Of a stretch of 21,343 nucleotides of DNA, positions 1 to 8,061 are shown piece by piece. The stretch's first letter is position 1, and the number at the start of each line of letters is the position of its first letter. Location of the stretch: contig NW_024468428.1 in the NCBI RefSeq assembly GCF_002104995.1, positions 1 through 21,343 of the forward strand, given 5' to 3'. A program made the translations under genes and the position numbers. The notes under the pieces were generated by a model. That model saw only the letters and a list, made by a program, of their open reading frames with translations, did not search any database and was not told the origin of the DNA. The DNA is from Linderina pennispora. Taxonomy: Eukaryota > Kickxellomycota > Kickxellomycetes > Kickxellales > Kickxellaceae.

Positions 1-98
1 ATTTGCCCAAGATGGCGTATTTGGCGCCAATATACTGGGCCATGCCAGAGATTGTAAGGGATTTGGCACACCAGGTTGCTGGAGCTTATACTCGATGA
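1..98 (+). CDS. C-terminal end of a short-chain dehydrogenase (partial, paralogue of the next gene)
   Basis: The window opens inside a reading frame (codons from position 3, stop TGA at 96-98). Its last 31 residues, including the stretch MAYLAPIYWAMPE and then RDLAHQVAG, match the C-terminus of the SDR at 849-2044 (LAYLSPVYWLIPE, RDLAHQVAG) almost position for position. This is therefore the 3' end of a tandem paralogue whose body lies upstream of the window. It ends a few residues after the shared helix and lacks the longer basic tail of the second copy. No catalytic part is visible here, so the function is inherited only from the paralogue. Confidence 0.8.
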   Translation, partial: LPKMAYLAPIYWAMPEIVRDLAHQVAGAYTR

Positions 99-848
99 AT
101 GATCACAAGTCGGTAGTACAGAAAGAGCGACACTAATATAAACACCTGATTGCAAATGCAACGTCAACGATAATACATTTTATAATTCAGGAAACATACG
201 CGTGCTCATAGCCCAATGATAGATAAGCCCTCTATGCCTCATCATACACAGAACAGCAACCCTGTCGCTATACTACCTGTGATTCCCAAACCACCTGATC
301 ACGGAATCCGGGAGCCCATGGACCTAAACCACCAGGCTACAATAGTCCCACCTGCTATTCCAGGCGACAGACGCCATGCATATGTAGGCAACCGCCCATT
401 TACTTTAAAACACCCTTTCCTTGTATGTGGCATGTTCCATAGGTTTTAATATACGCCGTGGAAAGATTCCTACAAAGCAAACGTATTTGAACAGTTGAAT
501 GAGGCTGCTCCTCAGGCATATCGCGTACGAGACACCACATCCTCTACATATCACCACACACAGAGCAGTACCCCCTGCTGCTATAGTAGCTTTTCTGTGG
601 CGGACCTAGATAATATTGTGCAGCTGTACTACCTCGCTTACAAAATACTTTGGAACAGCGGTGTACAACTGTTCAGGGTACGTTGGCTCTAAAACACCTT
701 TTTCTTGAGATGCATTTGAACAAATAAAATAAGCCACATGCAATAAGGAAGGAAGAATCCTGAGATGAATAGCCATATATCTGCTCACTCGACTCATGGT
801 GCCTGTGATATCTTAAATAGTAGAAGTCTATAGGTAGGTGGTGCCCAG
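99..848. other. Gene-free stretch between two SDR paralogues
   Basis: About 750 nt visibly richer in A and T than the neighbouring genes. The reading frames here are short (60 to 77 codons), overlap on both strands and resemble nothing I know. A weak diverged direct repeat lies inside it (see 228-590). The 3' part presumably holds the promoter of the second SDR gene, but I see no clear TATA box. Confidence 0.5.
228..590 (+). repeat. Diverged direct repeat pair (228-277 and 539-590)
   Basis: Two segments of about 50 nt, roughly 310 nt apart, align by eye with about 70% identity. Both carry CCTCTA, then a CAYCAYACACAG-like core, then a GCTATA(C/G)TA end. The similarity fades on both sides. This could be a remnant of a local duplication or chance in a simple-composition region. 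Confidence 0.25.
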
Positions 849-2044
849 ATGGTGGCGTATGGGGGGTCATTGTTAACCGTGGGTAAGGAAATGTGCTTCC
901 CAGGGATAATCAGTGTTGTCGGGAGCCACAGCACCAATTGTGCTATTATTAGACTGTTCAACACAAGAGGTGCTCTGCTCGCACGACTTGTCACCCCAAC
1001 GGCTTTCACTAGTATCGCTTTTCTGTACTCTTTTCAACATGCAGGATATCCACTAGGACTTAATTTTGACACCGCCGTAGGGATCTTGGACACCCTGCTA
1101 TCCTCGCAAATCTCAGCGACGCTACTAGCCATGAATGCACTCATGTGGAATCAGCTCACCAGTGTCTGGTTCCTCACATACCTGTGGGTGTTTCTAGCAC
1201 GCAAGTTTTGGCACTGGCTACTGGAGCCCATGGGTCCTGCGCAGAAAATCCAGTGGGACAAACAGCTCGTCGTGCTTACTGGTGCTCGCATGGCGCCGGA
1301 CTCAGTCTTTTTAAACCAACTGTCGCAGACGGGCGCACGCATTGCAGTGGATTGATCTCGCCGAGCCGCCAGAAGAGCTGGCCAGTACGTTTTTTTTACA
1401 AGTGCGACCTGGCCGACACCAACCAGATTACGCAAACTGTGGCACGTATTAACAATGACTTGGGGATTCCGACAATACTGGTCAACAATGCTGGAGCTGT
1501 AAGCACAAGCTGATCCACACGATGACCGAGTGCGACATGCAGCACATTATGCAGATCAATGCGCTAGCCGCCCATGCACCTGACGCGTCTCCTGCTTCCA
1601 GGTATGCTGACAATGCCTCGTGGGCACATTGTGTTTGTATCGAGCACCCTTGGATTCTCTAGTGCACCCCAGCTTTCGACATACTGTGCAAGCAAGGCAG
1701 CATTGGCCTGCTTCCGCGATTCGCTAAGGCTCGAGCTGCGGTATCGCGTGCGCAGTGAGCGAATAAAGACTACTATTTTGCATCTGGGCAAAACTGACGG
1801 CGACATGCTTGATGGTATTCCAACAAAGGAGTGGCTGGCACCGGTTCTTTCAGCTGATCTTGCGGCTGACCGTGTTTTTGATGCCCTGGACAACATGCGC
1901 GGTGGTGAGGTGCGTTTGCCAGCGTTAGCATATTTGTCGCCGGTATATTGGTTGATACCGGAGATGCTGCGCGATCTGGCACACCAGGTAGCCGGTACTC
2001 TCCATGCAAGGAAGCCAGGATCCCCCCAAACAAGGAGATCTTAG
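849..2044 (+). CDS. Membrane-anchored short-chain dehydrogenase (SDR16C/retinol dehydrogenase-like), six apparent frame changes
   Basis: NAD(P)(H)-dependent oxidoreductase of the classical SDR fold, probably acting on a lipid or retinoid-type alcohol at the ER or lipid-droplet membrane (family knowledge). A hydrophobic N-terminal segment (ISATLLAMNALMWNQL to WVFLARKFWHWL) precedes the Rossmann domain. Reading across frames gives the cofactor motif TGASHGAG (about 1278-1300), then GARIAV, IDLAEPP, FFYKCDLAD, ILVNNAGAV (about 1480-1500), the active-site YCASK (about 1680-1700), and a C-terminal stretch shared with the partial copy at 1-98. To keep this order the frame must change near 1285 (-1), 1316 (+1), 1350 (+1), 1396 (+1, in a run of eight T), 1506 (-1) and 1579 (+1). 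Catalytic residues are all retained, so consensus error is more likely than decay. The start is uncertain: ATG 849 is the longest choice, ATG 1131 would give a family-typical length of about 305 residues, and a pyrimidine-rich AG at 1043 hints at an intron upstream. Confidence 0.75.
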
Positions 2045-2154
2045 CATTCAAACAACGCGCAGGCTGCATGTGATATAGGGGTGCAATCGACTGCAGCATG
2101 CTTCAACAAACATCCCTTCCGCCTGCCTCTTCAATACCTCGATAAAATAAAAGT

Positions 2155-4907
2155 ATGGATAGACCAGACGTGGTAGACTTGACACAGGTCGATTCTGAAA
2201 GTGATCGCAGCGATAGCAACAACGACAACGACGTCTCCATCGTCTACGCGATACCTGCTCCCAAGCGCCTAAAGACAAGCCCGTCACCACCGCCATCAAC
2301 TATCCAGACGTCTGCATACACTGAAGTTCCCACCCAGCCAGCACCGTACTGTGCTGGCTGAGGGCCGCTCGGTGTGTAGCGAGTTAGCATTCAGCTTTAT
2401 CGACCTGACAACCAGCAAGTGCTGGGTGACGCAGTACGCTGACACTGCCAGCTTCGCCCACACCATCTACAGCCTGACTTCCTGCGCCCACACCACTATC
2501 CTGGTGCCCGCGCCATGTGGGCTGGCAAGTCAAAGTGTATGCGAACGATTCGCAGATATCTGCCCTGGGCGTCGGTGCAAATGCTCGATCGGAGATTGTT
2601 TGACGATGGCGCGGGCATGCATTTTGTAAGCGAGATGTGTGTGCCAGAGATCTTGCCTGGATTGAGACGGTGCTTGAGGGATAAGCAGTATACATATGCA
2701 GCTGTTAACGCTCTGTTTACATACTTGGGCCAGAATCACGACTGTGTGTATGCAAAGGCGTCAGTCTACTTTGAATACAGGCAGATGGAAGGTAGGCATA
2801 GCTTGTATTCTGAGTGGCTCCTTAAGCGTAATATCTGGTATCCTACTCAGATCCCCTAATATGCAGAGCACCTGTAGGCACCATGCAGATAGGTAAGTCG
2901 TACATTCCTAACTTTGTATTTCCTTGACATGGCTATTAATGAGGGCAGCCATTCCTTTAGATCCTGGAGCGTGGCACGATCTTCAACTTACCGAAGCTTC
3001 AGAATCAAGAAACAACAAGCAAAACTGCTCACTACTTGCCTCCCTCAAGCATACACATACCAAAATGGGCGAGCGCCTTCTCCGCGCCAACATTCTGCAG
3101 CCGTCAACTGATCTGCCAACCATCACTGGGCGCCAATGTGCAGTTGAGGATCTCCTGGATAATGAGGACATATTCTTCAGTCTGTCGGTCTCCCTTGCAG
3201 AATTCCCTGATATCGACGGCGTCATAACCGCTCTGGTTCGCTTGCCGGAGGCAAAAACTGTACGCCAAGCAACGCAGGTAATCAACAACGTGCTGCATGT
3301 AAAGCATGTTCTGGAGACATCGCTGGCCATTGCTGGCTCGCTGAACGAGGCAGTGCAGAGTGAACTACTTTGTGAAATCGCTACCAGCCTAAGCGATTTG
3401 CGTGCTGGCGAGCTTTTGGCAGTAATCCATGCGGTGGTGCGCGCTGACATACAGGTAGAGAAATCGGCACAGGCGATCCGCAGCCAGCGCTGCCACATGG
3501 TAAAGGATGGTGTCGATGGGTTTCTCGATGTTTCGCGCTCAATCTTCGATGCAGTGTCGCAGCAGGTTATTGACCTTGTCGAGCAGTATGCCAATGAGTT
3601 ACAGATCTCGATCAAGGCTGTGTATCGGCCAAATATTGGGTACATCATGTCATGCAAGTCTGATTGCTTCAGCGACGGTGTGCCGGAGGAGTTTCTGAAT
3701 TTTGTGCGCAAAAAGTCTCAATGCACATTCACGACGCTGGACTTGGTAAAGCTGAACAATCGCCTGGCGTCGGTAGTCAGCGAGATCAACATATTGACGG
3801 AAAAGTATGTGATAAGCCCTGCTAATGGCGTACACGTACACCCCATTAACCCCACACATGCTTCTTTTCCTGTAGGGCTATAAAATCTGTTGCAGATACA
3901 ATAAGCAGCAACATCGTCCTGCTATACAAGATATCTGAGGCTGTTGCACTCCTGGATATGCTGGTGTCTTTTGCGCATCTCTGCACTACTAGCGACTATG
4001 TGCAGCCGCAATTTTCAGATGCAATCAGCATCGAAGATGGGCGGCACCCTATAATCGAATCGATGGGCGACCCAGTGACCCCAAACAGGATCAGCACGGC
4101 TGACAAGACGTTCACCATCATATCTGGACCGAACATGGGCGGCAAGTCGACGTATCTAAGACAAATTGCATATATGGTCATCATGGCACAGATCGGATGC
4201 TAGTAAGTAATGCATTGGAGCCCATTTCATGTATGCGCTGGTATACACGATTAAAAATGCCTGTGGCTTTATTCTAGCGTGCCAGCACGCTCGGCAACAT
4301 TCAAGGTATTCGACAAGCTGTTTGTGCGTATGAACAACGATGACAGCATTGCCGAGCACGAGTCCTCATTTGTGCGTGAGATGCGCGATGTCTCGTATAT
4401 CCTTCACACCTACAACCAGCACAGCCTGGTGCTGATTGATGAGTTGGGTCGTGGTACTGCCACCCAGGAGGGGATGGCCATCTGCCGTGCTATCAGCGAA
4501 GAGCTGCTGGAAAGCCACGCCACTGTATTCCTCACTACACACTTCCTCGAATTGCCGCATATCCTCGGCGAGCACAGAAACTGCTCAAGACTGGTACTAT
4601 CCGATCCGGTAAGTGCACGTATTGCGTCCATATGAACGCGCTGGTATAGGCCCAACTCGGTAGCAAACATATTTCCATATCTTGTACTCTGTAGGACGCT
4701 GAAGATGGTCGGCTGCAGAGGTACCGGGCTACCTGCGGCGAGCAGCCAGAGTCTCTGTACGGGATCAAACTTGCCAGTCGCATGGGGTTCCCCCAAGACG
4801 TCATCGACATTGCACGCAAGACTGCTGGTGAGATTGGTGTCAAGCATGAGGTCAGGTGTGAGGTTCAGGATACAACAGACTCGCTCAGATCCACGATTCT
4901 TAGCTAA
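2155..4907 (+). CDS. MSH4: MutS homologue MSH4, meiotic crossover protein, six exons
   Basis: With MSH5, MSH4 forms a clamp that stabilises Holliday-junction intermediates and promotes class I crossovers in meiosis; it lacks the MutS mismatch-reading domain (family knowledge). Proposed exons are 2155-2791, 2851-2892, 2961-3804, 3876-4202, 4278-4608 and 4695-4907. All junctions are GT-AG and in phase and give 797 residues, against about 880 in yeast and 936 in human. The parts appear in order: an acidic/Ser-Pro-rich N-terminus, the connector domain (ELAFSFIDLT, then QYADT), the lever and clamp (RLLRANILQP, then FLDVSRS), and the ATPase domain. The ATPase has Walker A GPNMGGKST at about residue 592 and Walker B LVLIDELGRGT at about residue 665, followed by THFLELPHI. 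Exon 1 needs two compensating frame changes, +1 near 2347 and -1 near 2569. The first could instead be an unrecognised intron. The C-terminus stops soon after the ATPase and is shorter than in human. The 3' end faces RPA34, 89 nt away. Confidence 0.92.
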
Positions 4908-4996
4908 ACAGGCTAGACCACTTCAAGATTCCTGATGTTCATTTGTCTTTAGCAAAAGAAAAATACTGTCCTGAACCTGCCTCGTTAACGAGCCAT

Positions 4997-5836
4997 CTAC
5001 TCCTTGTCCGCCTTGCTCTTCTTGTGCCTCGGCTTCTTCTCCTTCTTGGATGCCTTTGGCGACGCAGGAGTCATCGTGACGCCGCTATCGGCGCTCTTCT
5101 CCGCCTTCTTGTGCTTCTTTTCCTTCTTGGCCTTCTTCTTGTCGGCCTTTGGCGATGCGGGCGTATCGATACCAGCGCTCACCTTCCGCTTCTTCTGGGC
5201 GGGCTCCTCTGACGTGGCCGTCGGCATACTCAGCGGCTCGACCTGCTTTCCTTCCATCTTTTTGTAGTCCTCGGCTGAGTAGAATCCAAAGGGCACAAAC
5301 TGCATCTTCATATTCTCTGGCTGGTCGCGCGCCGGGTGCTCGCGGTTCTTGATCTGCTGAGCAGCATCGAATGACTCTGGGATCTCAATCGTCTCGACCA
5401 GTGATACCAGGTGCTTTGGGCGATTCGGCATCAAAGTCAGGCTGCCTGACTCGTCGCTGTCAGGCACCAGAACGTTGATTTCGTGCATGCCCGCAAACTC
5501 TGTCGCCGTGTTAGCCTCAGAGGACACGATTTTGTATGTCGTCTTGTCGATCGTTGCCTCGCCCATGACGCCCTTGTGCGCGCTCTTGGGAAGCTTGATT
5601 GTCAGCCCTTCGAGATGCTTCGCTTTGATGTTGTCAGGTATCCGCAACAGCCAGAGATCCTTGCCATCAAGCGCTGTGCGCTCGAACTGCTCCGGCCATG
5701 TTCCGTTGACGGCGCGGAAGCCTTCGGGTGGTGTGTATGCTCTAGAATGAGACAAGCCTGTTAGTAAACGCTGCTGCAACCTTCGATCTGCCACCCTGCC
5801 ACTGGTTCACGCCAACACGTACTCTGTAGACGACAT
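4997..5836 (-). CDS. RPA34: RNA polymerase I subunit RPA34 (RPA34.5/PAF49 family), two exons
   Basis: Subunit of the RPA49-RPA34 heterodimer of RNA polymerase I. It resembles TFIIF and supports rRNA transcription in the nucleolus (family knowledge). The 14-nt first exon (5836-5823) carries the ATG. An intron from 5822 to 5742 has donor GTACGT, branch TACTAAC and acceptor TTCTAG. Exon 2 runs 5741-4997, giving 252 residues, close to the 233 of yeast. The beta-rich dimerisation domain spans about 10-160 (YTPPEGF, then LWLLRIP, LEGLTIKLP and FVPFGFYSAEDY). A Lys-rich tail follows from about 185. It includes the SV40-like nuclear localisation signal QKKRKV (187-192) and two copies of TPASPKA, each followed by a lysine run, so the tail seems to have grown by duplication. 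An in-frame ATG at 5794 lies inside the intron and would replace the conserved start with unrelated residues, so I prefer the spliced start. Convergent with MSH4. Confidence 0.85.
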
Positions 5837-6163
5837 AGTCGGGAAGTGGTGAGACAATGAACAAGAAATGAGATTTTAGTGAATTGAAAGCGGTTACCCA
5901 GAAGCAAGCGGGCTCTAACAAAAAAAAAGCCCAGCTAAAAAAAAAAAAGCTGTCAGATTACTGATCACGTAATATCTAATTAGTCCAGAACAGAGCTTAG
6001 ATGTAGCTCTCAAAAACAATGTGATGGAAATGCTCCTACTGCTGATTGATATCACCTGCTGTTGGCTACGTTATAAGCAGCCAGGCAAACCAACACTCTT
6101 TCACTTAGCGACACACACATGTTCCGCCTTTCCTAATACCAGTATCTTTTCCAGCCAGTTCTA
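5837..6163. other. Divergent intergenic region between RPA34 and the kinase-like gene
   Basis: About 330 nt that must hold the promoters of both flanking divergent genes. It contains two closely spaced poly-A runs (about 5919-5951) separated by GCCCAGCT. The stretch CTAATACC...TTTTCCAG just before the plus-strand ATG looks like the 3' end of a 5'-UTR intron. No gene is visible. Confidence 0.45.
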
Positions 6164-7063
6164 ATGGACGAAGGGCAGCAGCAAACATCTGGCAGAGAAC
6201 TTGCCAGCAAAGAAGAGATCCTGGCCGAGTTTGATCGCTTTTGGACCATGATCGACAACGAAATGACAAGCAAAGACCCTGGACGTAATGGTCAGTCACC
6301 GTACATCCTCGTCAACTACCAGCATCGCGCTATACCTCGAACCGATATGAATGTGGATCGTGTGATCTGTTATCGCCCGGCATCTACATACGGCCTTTCC
6401 TCGATTCATATACCTGTAATTTGTCGGCCTGACACTGGCTCGTGGGGCATTCCCATGGATGTGAGCTTCGAAATGCTGCTTGTTGCAGCCAGAATATGGA
6501 GCCACCAGCAAACACGCCTCTTCGTACCGTTCATGTTTCTCAACGGGTTCAATGTCGAGATGGTCATCATCAATCGCAGCGAATTAATGGTCACCAGCAA
6601 CATTGGGCGGTTTAATAGTCGTCCCGGACCAACACCTGCAACCGCATACAGCGAGTACACGAAAGCCATGCAAAGGATGCCTTATTTTATGGATTTGCCA
6701 GCCGAGAAATTTGGACATGTCTGCGCCTACTCGCATAAACCGCATGGATTCAAGTTCACTCCACAAGGCGACAAGTTTGCGATGGCCGCAGTAGACGAAT
6801 GTTGCCAGGGTACGTTCAAGATGGACGGAGTATCGTATTTCATCGGAGGTACTTCACGTCGGCTGGATCACATTATCTATGGAACGTTTAATGGTCACCA
6901 AGTGGTACTGAAGATCGCTTGGGTCCCAGCCAACGAGCCTGCTGTGTTTGCAGCAGATGCCATAGCAGCTCCGAGGGTATTCCAGCGTGGAATTATTGTG
7001 AAGAACTATGCTGGATTCCGCATGGAGTTCATCATTTCCAAGGACACTTCCACCACCGCTTAG
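6164..7063 (+). CDS. FunK1-like protein kinase, truncated at the hinge (possible gene relic)
   Basis: 299 residues from an ATG in a plausible context. The N-terminal 200 residues resemble the accessory domain that precedes the kinase fold in fungal FunK1-like proteins: a helical start, then RLFVPFMFLNGFNVEMVIINRS at about 118-139, a hydrophobic strand pair typical of that family. A kinase N-lobe then begins: FIGGTSRRLDHIIYG (a glycine-loop-like turn), GTFNGHQVVLKIAW with the likely ATP-binding Lys at about 250, and a hinge-like GFRMEFIISKD at 284-294. The frame stops five residues later. No C-lobe follows: I find no HRD, DFG or APE-like segment in any frame of the next kilobase. It is therefore either a 3'-deleted pseudogene or a short protein that keeps only the accessory domain. 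The assignment rests on pattern memory, so moderate confidence. Confidence 0.5.
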   Translation: MDEGQQQTSGRELASKEEILAEFDRFWTMIDNEMTSKDPGRNGQSPYILVNYQHRAIPRTDMNVDRVICYRPASTYGLSSIHIPVICRPDTGSWGIPMDVSFEMLLVAARIWSHQQTRLFVPFMFLNGFNVEMVIINRSELMVTSNIGRFNSRPGPTPATAYSEYTKAMQRMPYFMDLPAEKFGHVCAYSHKPHGFKFTPQGDKFAMAAVDECCQGTFKMDGVSYFIGGTSRRLDHIIYGTFNGHQVVLKIAWVPANEPAVFAADAIAAPRVFQRGIIVKNYAGFRMEFIISKDTSTTA

Positions 7064-8061
7064 TCAAGGACGTCAGGCTCTTGAACAGCTCTGGTGTTCC
7101 CTGAATAATAAGCCGTAATCGTCATTCCTCAACCGATTCGAACCCGATCACCAGCAGCAGTAAAACTTTTTTGATCTGTTTGGGGAACTACGGGTCGCAC
7201 CAATGACTACAATTCCAACACAAAAATCCCAGCAGGACAAATAGCTCAGTGCCTTAGGGCGACTGGGTCGTACTCACCTGGGCCTACCGGGTTCGAGTAT
7301 CGGTGTGTCCGGCTATTCCGACAATGAAAGTATTTGCGCTATTACATGTGATCCAACTAGCAAGCGGGGTCTATGGTTCCTACTCATAGGATGAACGTGG
7401 CGTTCTGAGTCGTTTTTTGCACCTTTTGTGCTGGACTTTTCGTGCTTTTAACAAAGTGCCTGAAGGTGGATATGGCGAGAGAACTAGCAAAATGACATGT
7501 ATGCTGCAGTGATCTGTTGCTGTATGATACTTTTTCTTCGAGACTTATTGCCTGGAGTGTGTGAGAGGCTATGCCAGGGTAAAAGCTCCTAGGTGTTTGT
7601 GAATGTTCATGTCGAAACAGAGCAACTGGCATGCATACCAGTACTTTTATTGTAATAGATCAGTGGTGCCCAAGCCAGATATTCAAATGTGACTGCTTGT
7701 CAAAAGCAATATGAAAGTTAAGACAGGACAGGGATGCAATGATGAGTATATGGAGAACCGCATATCCATTTTCTTTTTGGTATGTATATTGACCGGGTAT
7801 AGCACTCTAAACAGGGCTGTAGTTGTGGTGTGTGCTGTTTCAGATATGTAATACGCTGGAAGTGGGAAACATGGCAGACTGATGATGAGCCGAAACAAGT
7901 CGCCATCTGGACGAGCCACGGCTCGCATTCAGGGGTGACGATGTCACCCATCACCGAACCTATGCAGGATTCTCCGCGCTACGGCGAAAGCGAGGCTCTT
8001 TCGTGCTGTCAGTGCAAATCCAACATTCTACACTCTCTCCATTTACATTCTACCAGTAAAG
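7064..8061. other. About 1 kb without a protein gene, holding a tRNA-like element
   Basis: A-T-rich stretch between the truncated kinase and the Vps3-like gene. The only reading frames are short and unsupported on both strands. It holds the degenerate tRNA-like element at 7235-7310. Its 3' end includes the promoter and leader of the Vps3-like gene. No kinase C-lobe homology is visible, so the missing half of the upstream gene is not simply displaced here by an intron. Confidence 0.5.
7235..7310 (+). tRNA. Degenerate tRNA-like element (pseudo-tRNA or head of a tRNA-derived SINE)
   Basis: 76 nt that fold roughly as a tRNA. The acceptor stem is GGACAAA with TGTGTCC (six of seven pairs), the D arm is GCTC with GGGC, and the T arm is CCGGG-TTCGAGT-ATCGG (four of five pairs). 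An A-box-like TAGCTCAGTGCC (7242-7253) and a B-box-like GGTTCGAGTAT (7290-7300) stand at the right spacing for internal RNA polymerase III promotion. Against a working tRNA, the D loop has CC where G18-G19 belong, the anticodon stem forms only with wobble pairs, and the base before the putative anticodon is not T. No anticodon can be assigned. There is no clear poly-T terminator directly after it. Confidence 0.4.

Noticed and set aside
5743-5794. In-frame ATG at 5794 as the RPA34 start
   Set aside because: The stretch up to 5742 is a textbook intron end (TACTAAC, then TTCTAG). Splicing to the 14-nt exon at 5836 gives a cleaner N-terminus.
7131-7150. Second tRNA T-arm-like word (TTCGAAT context) on the minus strand
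   Set aside because: TTCGAA is a palindrome, the flanks do not form a five-pair stem and no A box lies at the right distance.
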